Shown here in pieces: positions 57,000 to 64,000 of a DNA stretch of 64,000 nt (position 1 is its first letter; every line of letters starts with the position of its first letter). Source of the stretch: Nitrospinaceae bacterium UBA3496 (GTDB taxonomy: Bacteria; UBA8248). The translations under genes were made by a program, and so were the position numbers. Under the pieces are notes generated by a model that saw nothing but the letters and a program-made list of their open reading frames with translations, ran no database searches and was not told the origin of the DNA. Location of the stretch: the NCBI GenBank assembly GCA_002377645.1, contig DFQF01000027.1, positions 10,041 through 74,040 of the forward strand, in the 5' to 3' direction.

Positions 57000-57998
57000 A
57001 TGAAAAACAAAACTTATAGCGACGCAATACGTGAAGCACTATGGGAAGAAATGGAACGTGATGAGAATGTATATCTGATCGGAGAAGATATAGGTTTGGG
57101 TGGAGGTGCATTTTACATCACAAAAGGGTTCCAAGAAAGATTTGGTGATTTAAGAGTAGTAGATACCCCTTTAAGTGAAGCTGGATTTACGGGTTCTGCA
57201 ATTGGTTCTTCTTTAGCGGGATTAAGACCGGTAGTTGAATTTCAATTTGCAGACTTTGTAACAGAATCGTTTAAAATGATCGTTGACTTTGCTGCTGGAA
57301 ATTTTTTCCGAAAAATGGGAGAGGTTCCGATCGTTTTCAGACTCCCCGCGGGGGCTCTAACAAGTGCAGGACCATTTCATAGCCAAAATCCGGAAATATG
57401 GTTTTTTGGAACACCCGGAATCAAGATAGTTGCGCCATCAAATTCCTATGATGCAAAAGGTCTTATGAAATCTGCAATTCGTGATAACAATCCAGTCATT
57501 TTTATAGAATATAAAAAATTTTACAACTATCCAATTTCAGATTTACCGACACCCCTTAGAATCGAAATCCCAGAAGAAGATTATGAAGTTCCAATTGGCA
57601 AAGCAAGAATTCTAGTAGAAGGAGAAGATCTTTCATTAATTACTTTTGGGACAACCGTTTTGCAAGCTCTCCAGGCAGCCAAACAAATTTCTCAAGAAGG
57701 AGCCAGCGTAGAGGTAATAGATCTCCGCACAATTATACCTTTCGATAAGGAAACTATTATTAATTCTGTGAAAAAAACAGGGAAAATACTTTTTCTACAT
57801 GAGGCGAGAAAACAAGGAGGAATCTCTGGAGAACTTTCATCCCTCATCACAGAAGAAGCTTTCGAATACCTAGACGCTCCTCCAGTAAGAATTGGTGCAA
57901 TTAACACACCAGTACCTTTAAGTCCTCCACTGGAAAAAGCTTACTTACCTAATACACAAGATATATTAATTGCATTAAGGGACTTATTAGAATATTAA
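57000..57998 (+). CDS. 2-oxoacid dehydrogenase E1 component, beta subunit
   Basis: The protein has 332 residues. The beginning TYSDAIREALWEEMERDENVYLIGEDIG, the central PLSEAGFTGSAIGSSLAGLRPVVE and EVIDLRTIIPFDKETI are standard for PdhB, AcoB and BkdB. It pairs with the alpha subunit encoded just upstream; the active site forms at the interface. The start ATG lies 2 bases after the alpha stop. The E2 gene follows after 24 bases with its own strong AAGGAG site. Confidence 0.92.
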   Translation: MKNKTYSDAIREALWEEMERDENVYLIGEDIGLGGGAFYITKGFQERFGDLRVVDTPLSEAGFTGSAIGSSLAGLRPVVEFQFADFVTESFKMIVDFAAGNFFRKMGEVPIVFRLPAGALTSAGPFHSQNPEIWFFGTPGIKIVAPSNSYDAKGLMKSAIRDNNPVIFIEYKKFYNYPISDLPTPLRIEIPEEDYEVPIGKARILVEGEDLSLITFGTTVLQALQAAKQISQEGASVEVIDLRTIIPFDKETIINSVKKTGKILFLHEARKQGGISGELSSLITEEAFEYLDAPPVRIGAINTPVPLSPPLEKAYLPNTQDILIALRDLLEY

Positions 57999-58022
57999 AA
58001 GATATAAGGAGATTGATTTTTA

Positions 58023-59378
58023 ATGTTCGAAGAAAAAATTGAAATGCCAAGAATGGGAACGAGTGTTCACGAAAGTACGATCCTTGCATGGAAGAAAAAT
58101 GAAGGCGATAAAGTATACAAAGGCGAACCGATTCTTTCAGCGGAAAGTGACAAAATTGAATTTGAAATAGAAAGTACTGTAGATGGAGTATTGAAAACTA
58201 TCTTAGCAGAATCAAATTCCGTTGTACCTGTCGGAAGCATCCTAGGAATAATTGTTTCAGAGAATCCGCCAGAAAGAAAAATACCTGAAATTGACAATTC
58301 AAATCGAGAGGCTTTACCCAAAAATAACGAACAAATTTGGGCTGCTCCCGTTGCACCCTTAGATTTAGAAAACGAAGGGGTTATTTCAACCAATAGTATT
58401 AAAAATCCATATAAAGAACCTTCAAAAATTTCGCATTTAAATTTTCTGAGCCCAAAAGTCAGAAAACTTATTGCTCAACACAAAATAAGCGATGCTGAAC
58501 TATCTGAAATAGTTGGCACCGGATCTAATGGAAGAATTTCATCAAAAGATATTCTTGATTTTGTAAATCAAAGTAAGAACGTCCAAAATTCTGTGAGATA
58601 CGAAGACCTATATGTTAGTGAAAAGAATTTAGTGGATATAAATTTTAGTCCGATCGAAATAGAGAGTCAAAAAAAAGAAGTATATGAAGAATTAAGCGTC
58701 AGGCGAAAGAAGATAGCAGAGAATCTCTTGTTGTCTTCTACAACTATTCCACAAGTAACTCTATTTATGGATGTAGACATGAGCAGGATTGCTTCTTGGA
58801 GAGAAACTAACAAGAAAGATTTTAAAATTAGACATAATCTAAATCTTAGTTATACAACGATAATTTCAATTGGAATCATCTCAGCTATTCGAATCTCAAT
58901 CTATAAAACCTTCAACGCCATTTTCAGAGGAACAAAATTGGAAATCAAAAGATACGTAAACTTAGGGATTGCAACAGACACAAAAAATGGTTTAATTGTT
59001 CCAGTTATTAAGAATGCGGATAGCCTCTCTTTCATTGAACTATCTCAAAAGATAGAAGACATTACAAAAAGAGCAAAAACAAATTCATTAGATCCCGGTG
59101 AAACTAACGATGCTACTATCACTCTCACAAATTTTGGACATACAGGTGCCTTATCTGGAAGCCCACTAATTAATCCTCCCCAAGTTTCTATAATAGGAAC
59201 AGGGAAAATAGATGCTAAAGTAGTAACGATTAACGAAACAGAAATTACTATCAGACCAATTATGAATCTTGCATTAACGTTTGATCATAGGATTAACGAT
59301 GGCGCTATTGCAGGAAAATTTGCTACAACTATAAAAAATAATATTGAACGAATGAACCTAAAACAACTGGAGTTTTAA
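58023..59378 (+). CDS. Dihydrolipoamide acyltransferase (E2) of a 2-oxoacid dehydrogenase complex
   Basis: The protein has 451 residues. A single lipoyl domain covers residues 1-80 with Lys44 in ESDKIEFEIES as the lipoylation site. A linker leads to the peripheral subunit-binding domain (about 141-180, SPKVRKLIAQHKISDAELSE). The catalytic acyltransferase domain follows from about 220 (RRKKIAENLLLSSTTIPQVTL), with the catalytic His-Asp motif in TFDHRINDGAIAG. AAGGAG precedes the ATG. No E3 (dihydrolipoamide dehydrogenase) gene is present in the window. A CitE-like lyase gene begins one base after the stop. Confidence 0.9.
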   Translation: MFEEKIEMPRMGTSVHESTILAWKKNEGDKVYKGEPILSAESDKIEFEIESTVDGVLKTILAESNSVVPVGSILGIIVSENPPERKIPEIDNSNREALPKNNEQIWAAPVAPLDLENEGVISTNSIKNPYKEPSKISHLNFLSPKVRKLIAQHKISDAELSEIVGTGSNGRISSKDILDFVNQSKNVQNSVRYEDLYVSEKNLVDINFSPIEIESQKKEVYEELSVRRKKIAENLLLSSTTIPQVTLFMDVDMSRIASWRETNKKDFKIRHNLNLSYTTIISIGIISAIRISIYKTFNAIFRGTKLEIKRYVNLGIATDTKNGLIVPVIKNADSLSFIELSQKIEDITKRAKTNSLDPGETNDATITLTNFGHTGALSGSPLINPPQVSIIGTGKIDAKVVTINETEITIRPIMNLALTFDHRINDGAIAGKFATTIKNNIERMNLKQLEF

Positions 59379-59379
59379 A

Positions 59380-60294
59380 ATGCCACGTATCAACTCAAGT
59401 ACTGCTCTAAGATCTATGTTATTCACGCCTGGAAGTAGTGAGAAAATGCTTTCAAAATCTTTAACCTCTCCTTCGGATGCCTCTCTCTATGATATAGAGG
59501 ATTCTGTAGCTGAGGACATGAAATCAAAAGCAAGAGAGTTAGTAGGAGAAATAATCAAAGAAAATGAGAATTCTAACGAAGCACCGCCAACGGTGCTTGT
59601 GAGAGTTAACGATGTAAATTCAGAACACTTCGAAAAAGATATAGATGCAATTGCAACTTCTGGATTAGATGGGATTTTTCTCCCAAAACCTGAAACAGAA
59701 GCAGACGTAAGAAAAGCGGACGCCATAATTACTAAATTCGAGACAGAAAGGAAACTCGAAATCAACAGCATTGCAATCATTCTTCAAATGGAAAGTGCTC
59801 TTGGTATATATAATTGTTTCAACCTGTGCAAATCTGCAGAAAGAGTTGTTGGTGTAAATTTAGGAAGTGCAGAAGATGCTGACCTTTGCAGAGATCTAGG
59901 TGCCCAGTGGACCCCTGACGGAAATACATTACATTATTCGCGAAGTAAAGTTTTGTTAGAAGCTCGAGCAGCAAAAATGCCTCATCCTACAGATGGTGTA
60001 TACATGGACCTACAAAACGATGATGGATGTAGAGAAGACGCAGAAATCGCCAGACTATTAGGATACACTGGAAAAGCAGCTATACATCCAAGACAAGTTC
60101 CCATTTTCAACGAAGTGTATTCGCCAAAAACTGAAGAAGTTTCCTATTATAAAGAAATGTTGGATGCTTACTACGAGGGAGAAAAAGCTGGCCTTGGAGC
60201 AGTAAACTTTCAAGGAAAAATGGTAGACATAGCAATGGTCCGTCACGCAGAAAATATTATCAATAGGTCTAAAGCTATACAGTCTAGAACTTAA
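59380..60294 (+). CDS. CitE/malyl-CoA lyase-like CoA ester lyase
   Basis: The protein has 304 residues of the HpcH/HpaI aldolase superfamily. The N-terminal RSMLFTPGSSEKMLSKSL, the metal-binding acidic stretch YDIEDSVAEDMKSKAR, LVRVNDVNSEHFEKDI, IFLPKPETEADV and the C-terminal GYTGKAAIHPRQVPIFNEVYS match citrate lyase beta-like and malyl-, methylmalyl- or citramalyl-CoA lyases. It lacks citrate lyase alpha and gamma partners, so a free CoA-ester lyase is likely. GGAG precedes the ATG. Its stop lies within a hairpin shared with pepA. Confidence 0.88.
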   Translation: MPRINSSTALRSMLFTPGSSEKMLSKSLTSPSDASLYDIEDSVAEDMKSKARELVGEIIKENENSNEAPPTVLVRVNDVNSEHFEKDIDAIATSGLDGIFLPKPETEADVRKADAIITKFETERKLEINSIAIILQMESALGIYNCFNLCKSAERVVGVNLGSAEDADLCRDLGAQWTPDGNTLHYSRSKVLLEARAAKMPHPTDGVYMDLQNDDGCREDAEIARLLGYTGKAAIHPRQVPIFNEVYSPKTEEVSYYKEMLDAYYEGEKAGLGAVNFQGKMVDIAMVRHAENIINRSKAIQSRT

Positions 60295-60308
60295 GAAAAA
60301 TTAAGTTC
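60287..60308. terminator. Eight-base hairpin spanning the convergent CitE-like and pepA stops
   Basis: GAACTTAA (60287-60294) and TTAAGTTC (60301-60308) are exact complements. The six-base gap between the two genes forms the loop. The TAA stops of both genes lie at the inner ends of the stem. There is no U-tract, so function as a terminator is uncertain. Confidence 0.45.
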
Positions 60309-61833
60309 CGAAAGCTTTTCCTTTTTGCGCATTTAGCCGTTTCCAATCTTTAGCGAGCCCTGTGAGAATTCGTGTCCCTACGCCTGTACCTCCAGCAGGC
60401 TTATATTCCTTTCTTTTGCTTACATGAGAAGGGCCAGCAATATCAAGATGCACCCAGGGAGTTCCAACTGTGAAATGTTGTAAGAAAGCAGCTGCGGAAT
60501 TTGCTCCTCCCCATCGAACACCCGAAATATTACAAAGATCTGCAATTTTTCCCTTCATCATTTTGCCAAATTCTGCATGTAGAGGCATATGCCAAACATG
60601 ATCTCCAGCAAAATCTCCTTGTTCCCTTACCCTTTCAATCAGTTCATCATGTGTCCCATACATTCCTGTTAAGTTTGTTCCAAGTGCTACCATGCATGCG
60701 CCGGTTAGCGTCGCAAGATTAATCATGCACTGCGGTTTATATTTTGTCTTTGCATAGTGAAGTCCATCAGCAAGAACCAGCCTGCCTTCCGCATCAGTAT
60801 TATGTATTTCAATAGTAGTGCCTTTCATGGACCTAACAATATCACCTGGTCTAGTAGCATTTCCACCAAGCATATTTTCTGCAAGAACTCCAATTCCGAC
60901 AACAGGAACTTTCGGTTTCAATTGAGCTATCGACTTCATCGCTCCAAACACAGCTGCAGATCCACTCATATCAGTAGTCATATTTTCCATCCCTGAACTA
61001 GGTTTTACGGAAATACCTCCTGTATCGAAAGTAATTCCTTTCCCTACAAAAGAAATAGGACGAGTCTTTTTGGTATCTCCATATTCTATTACTACTAGTC
61101 TTGGGGGAGCAGAACTTCCTCTTGCTACTGCCAAAAAAGCACTCATTTTTAAATCTTTTATTTGTTTTTCATCTAAAATCTTACATCTCAAACCTTCGCG
61201 AAGTGCCATGCGACGTACCATTGACGCAAGAACAGGGGGCCTTTTCTCGTTACTCGGAATATTAATAAGATCCCTAGCATAATTTGTACCATCAGAAAAT
61301 ATTTTTCCTAAAGTGATTCCTTTCTTCACACCATTAGAAAATTTTGATCTCACACATACAACTACTTCGTTTATACGATTTTTATCTTTTTCTGATTTCT
61401 TACTAGATTTGAAGCGGTCAAAACGATAATCGGAAAGAAGAAAACCCTCAGTGATTGACTGACCAAGAACTTGGCTATTTAGTGAAGGAATTATAGAATT
61501 AAGATCTACAGCAATATTTGACAATCCTTCGTATGTAATTTTTTGTGTTACCATTCCACTCGACAACCGAATTTTTTCTGCACCAAAATCTTCTCTTTTG
61601 CCAAGTCCAGAAAAAAATAAAGTTTTAGGGTTAGTTTTGAATTTACCTGAATTAATAAATGTAGTGTAAACTTCACCAGACTTTCCATGAAAGACATTGC
61701 GAGATCGAATGTCTAGAAGTTTCTTTTTAATCGAAGGATTCAATCCTTCTGTAGACATATCATCAAAAATAAATACCACAATCCCATCTAGGTTTTGTAC
61801 GTTAGATGAGTCATCTCTAATAGTAAAACGCAT
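60301..61833 (-). CDS. pepA: Leucyl aminopeptidase (M17)
   Basis: This is a cytosolic dinuclear metallopeptidase of 510 residues. The catalytic and metal motifs are FVGKGITFDTGGISVKPSSGM (with the active lysine and aspartates), the signature NTDAEGRLVLADGLHYA, and GACMVALG further on. The N-terminal macro-like domain (residues 1-170) is present. The ATG at 61833 has AGGAG 7 bases upstream; the frame opens upstream to 61863. It stands alone, divergent from the cupin gene. Confidence 0.95.
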   Translation of the reverse strand: MRFTIRDDSSNVQNLDGIVVFIFDDMSTEGLNPSIKKKLLDIRSRNVFHGKSGEVYTTFINSGKFKTNPKTLFFSGLGKREDFGAEKIRLSSGMVTQKITYEGLSNIAVDLNSIIPSLNSQVLGQSITEGFLLSDYRFDRFKSSKKSEKDKNRINEVVVCVRSKFSNGVKKGITLGKIFSDGTNYARDLINIPSNEKRPPVLASMVRRMALREGLRCKILDEKQIKDLKMSAFLAVARGSSAPPRLVVIEYGDTKKTRPISFVGKGITFDTGGISVKPSSGMENMTTDMSGSAAVFGAMKSIAQLKPKVPVVGIGVLAENMLGGNATRPGDIVRSMKGTTIEIHNTDAEGRLVLADGLHYAKTKYKPQCMINLATLTGACMVALGTNLTGMYGTHDELIERVREQGDFAGDHVWHMPLHAEFGKMMKGKIADLCNISGVRWGGANSAAAFLQHFTVGTPWVHLDIAGPSHVSKRKEYKPAGGTGVGTRILTGLAKDWKRLNAQKGKAFGT

Positions 61834-62016
61834 TGAATTCTCCTGTTTTTTTTCAACTCTCAACTTAAAAGTAAATTGGATTTAGTTTACATAAGTACAT
61901 ACACCACTTCCACCTAAAGAAGTTTTATTATAAAAAACTGCCCAAATAAAATATTATCATAAGACTAAAATTTTTAGATAAAAATTAATTACAAAAACAA
62001 CTGAGATGTTATATTT

Positions 62017-62025
62017 GATATAATA
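62017..62025 (+). promoter_or_regulatory. Extended -10 promoter element before the cupin gene
   Basis: TGATATAAT (62017-62025) matches the extended -10 form TGnTATAAT, about 40 bases upstream of the cupin ATG. The region where a -35 would lie is weak. Confidence 0.5.
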
Positions 62026-62065
62026 ATTAATTAAGCAACTCTAAAACTAACTTTCAGGAGGAAAA

Positions 62066-62500
62066 ATGAGTTTTTACAATTGGGACATGCTTCCAATCTC
62101 ACCTGACAGACCTGGAATTGTCCATCGAAGAATTTTTGGAGATGAAATACAAATACAACATCTTATTTCTGAACCGGGTGGAACTGCACCTGATTTGCAC
62201 AATCATCCTGATCATGAAGAGATTCTATATGTTCAAGCTGGTGAGTGGGAATGCACTCTTGGGAATGAAATTCGAAAAATTGCACCCGGAGACGTTGTAC
62301 ATGTAAAAAAAGGTCAAATGCATACTTTGGAATTAAAAAGTAACGAACCTGGTATGGTTCTTGAAATTTTTCACCCAATTTTGAATACAGAACTTGCAAA
62401 TGACAAAGAAAATTTTACTATCGAATCTATTAAGAATCGTATGGAATTCCATGAAGAACCAGATGAAATGAATCGTGGAAGACCTCCTGAATTTGTATAA
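62066..62500 (+). CDS. Cupin domain protein
   Basis: This is a single-domain cupin of 144 residues. The first cupin motif (HNHPDHEEILYVQAGEWE) holds the two histidines and glutamate that bind metal, and the second (GDVVHVKKGQMHTLEL) has the third histidine. Many such proteins are sugar isomerases, dioxygenases or storage-like regulators; nothing in the sequence settles which. AGGAGG precedes the ATG. The following oxidoreductase gene is 134 bases away on the same strand, so they could share a role. Confidence 0.88.
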   Translation: MSFYNWDMLPISPDRPGIVHRRIFGDEIQIQHLISEPGGTAPDLHNHPDHEEILYVQAGEWECTLGNEIRKIAPGDVVHVKKGQMHTLELKSNEPGMVLEIFHPILNTELANDKENFTIESIKNRMEFHEEPDEMNRGRPPEFV

Positions 62501-62634
62501 AATCAAACTGAGATTGCAAGTTTAATACTTTTGATCAATTAATTTTTCGTGTACTCTTTTAAATGATTGGATTATTCTTAATTAGATAACATTAATTATA
62601 CTTTTACATATCCCTTCACGTTTGGAGAAAAAAG

Positions 62635-64000
62635 ATGACAGAGAGATTTGATGGAGTCCTAATAGGCGGTGGTCATAATAGTCTCGTCTGTGCGGCATAC
62701 ATGGCGAAAGCAGGAAAAAAAGTTGCCGTTTTGGAACAATCATCAGTCATTGGAGGGGGTTGCTCAACTAGAGAAGTCACCCTACCTGGGTTTAAGCACA
62801 ATATGCATTCAAATTATTATGTAGGCCTTGATCGAAGTCCAATTATAAGAGACCTCTCCTTAGATGAGTATGGTTTTAGTATGGTTTTTCCAGAACAACA
62901 ACAGGGATGTATTTTTAGAGACGGAACTGCATTTACAATTCATAGAGACGTAGAAAAAACAGTTAAATCTCTTGAGAAAATTAATAAAAAAGATGCTAAA
63001 ACATACAAGGAATTACATGTAAAATTTACAGAAGGCATGCTAGATATCATCACCTCTTTTATGTATTGCGCTCCTCTCCCACCTGATGAAATGAAAGCAC
63101 GTTTTTCTGGACCGCTAGGAAAAGAGTTTCTGTCCTATAATAATTTGAGTATGTATGACGCAGTAGATCAGCATTTCGAAGACGAGCGTATTCGTGTTCT
63201 TTTTAAACTTTTTCTTGGTTCATTTACTCTTGAAAATACTCCTGCCACAGGAATTTTTTTCCCACGTATTTTTTCAAGAATAGCAAATTTTGCGTTACCT
63301 GTAGGGGGAAGTGCCAATTTCACTAGAGCATTAGAAAGAGTCATAATACGAGGAGGAGGAAAAACATTTACGAATGCAGAAGTAAAAGAAATTAGTGTAG
63401 AAAACCACGAAGCTAATGGTGTTATTCTTGCGGATAACACAAGAATAGAAGCCAGTGAATTTGTAGCCAGTGGTGTCAACTGGCCTCTTACAGTTAGACT
63501 TGCTGGAGAAGATTATTTTGGAGCTGAACTTTCGAAAGCAGCTATAGAGTTTAAATGGGCAAGCCATGCACTTTGTACTATACATCTAGCGTTAAAAGAA
63601 GCACCAAAATTCACTGCCTCTAAATTTGAACCTGACATAGAAAAAACTTTCAACATCTTTTGGGGAGCAGATACAACTGAAGAGATTGATGAGTGTTTTG
63701 ATGAAATTCATGAAGGAAAGCTTCCAAGACTGATGGGTAACGGTGGTAGCAATAGTCATTTCGATCCAACTTATTCACCAGACGGAACTCATGTAGGATA
63801 TTGGTGGCCCTTTGCACCCTTTGAGTTAAAAGATGAAGGTTCAAAAGGTTGGGAAACACACAGAGAAGAATTTACAGAACATTTTATTAATGAGTGGGGG
63901 AAATATTCCCCGAATATCAACTCTGACAATATTATGGCAAAGTATTTATACACTCCACATGATATTGTTCAACAAAATCCTAATATGGTCCAAGCAAGTC
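62635..64000 (+). CDS. PYROXD2/phytoene-desaturase-like FAD oxidoreductase, N-terminal part
   Basis: The reading frame stays open to the window edge, giving at least 455 codons. GGAG lies before the ATG. The N-terminal FAD-binding loop FDGVLIGGGHNSLVCAAYMAKAGKKVAVLE with IGGGCSTREVTLPGFKHN is characteristic of the PYROXD2 branch of the CrtI-like amine oxidase/desaturase superfamily. VGGSANFTRALERVI and FVASGVNWPLTVRLAG also fit. The substrate is unknown, and carotenoid desaturation cannot be claimed because no other crt gene is in view. The preceding cupin gene may be related. Confidence 0.82.
   Translation, partial: MTERFDGVLIGGGHNSLVCAAYMAKAGKKVAVLEQSSVIGGGCSTREVTLPGFKHNMHSNYYVGLDRSPIIRDLSLDEYGFSMVFPEQQQGCIFRDGTAFTIHRDVEKTVKSLEKINKKDAKTYKELHVKFTEGMLDIITSFMYCAPLPPDEMKARFSGPLGKEFLSYNNLSMYDAVDQHFEDERIRVLFKLFLGSFTLENTPATGIFFPRIFSRIANFALPVGGSANFTRALERVIIRGGGKTFTNAEVKEISVENHEANGVILADNTRIEASEFVASGVNWPLTVRLAGEDYFGAELSKAAIEFKWASHALCTIHLALKEAPKFTASKFEPDIEKTFNIFWGADTTEEIDECFDEIHEGKLPRLMGNGGSNSHFDPTYSPDGTHVGYWWPFAPFELKDEGSKGWETHREEFTEHFINEWGKYSPNINSDNIMAKYLYTPHDIVQQNPNMVQAS

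Noticed and set aside
61864-62065. Search for a tRNA or small RNA in the larger gaps (also 30956-31195 and 55722-55884)
   Set aside because: No cloverleaf pattern, T-loop sequence or GC-rich structured block was found; these gaps look like promoters only.

Overview
The window is AT-rich chromosomal DNA of a Gram-negative bacterium. It is packed with housekeeping genes, and no gap reaches 300 bases. Lipoproteins with lipoboxes, a LolB-position lipoprotein, an MlaF-type ATPase and an LpoA/LppC-type binding protein imply an outer membrane. Several gene orders resemble those of Deltaproteobacteria and relatives such as SAR324-like marine lineages: hslU-argBDFG, yajC-secD-secF, rpsF-ssb-rpsR-rplI-dnaB-alr and rplU-rpmA-obg-proB-nadD-rsfS. 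This placement is inferred from synteny, not proven. TTG and GTG starts are frequent (dnaB, rplI, tgt, prs, tsaD, nadD, rplU, rpmA), and rsfS appears to use ATT.

Layout. 1-4458 (+): end of hslU, then arginine genes argB, argD, argF and argG. 4465-10532 (-): alr, an MlaF-like ATPase, tgt, yajC, secD and secF. 10581-15848 (-): hppA, then rpsF, ssb, rpsR, rplI and dnaB. 15923-22914 (-): plsC, a DciA-like protein, a TPR lipoprotein, a LolB-like lipoprotein, ispE, prs, rplY and pth. 23089-26995 (+): a translationally coupled set for GDP-mannose and undecaprenyl phosphate (manB-like, YqaA-like, manC-like, uppP). 27004-30955 (-): aroB, aroQ, an M24 peptidase, efp and a NIPSNAP protein. 31196-33163 (+): an LpoA/LppC-like lipoprotein. 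33192-47677 (-): a hydroxyacid dehydrogenase, a PEGA lipoprotein, rplU, rpmA, obg, proB, nadD, rsfS, a DksA-like protein, rpiB, nrdR, eno, tkt, a CtpA-type protease, tsaD, a Dus enzyme and an SDR. 47825-55721: DUF484, MmgE/PrpD, HIT, mnmA, leuA, an SDR, rsmD and a PfkB kinase. 55885-64000: a 2-oxoacid dehydrogenase operon (E1 alpha, E1 beta, E2) with a CitE-like lyase, pepA, a cupin, and the start of a PYROXD2/CrtI-like flavoprotein.

There is no sign of a mobile element, prophage, CRISPR array, rRNA or tRNA, and no obvious new defence or biosynthetic system. The most unusual observations are small. RsfS has a probable ATT start. Inverted repeats are embedded in the last codons or stop codons of at least five gene ends. 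A DksA-family protein has lost its zinc ligands. L9 carries an acidic tail. A CoA-ester lyase is fused into an E3-less 2-oxoacid dehydrogenase operon.
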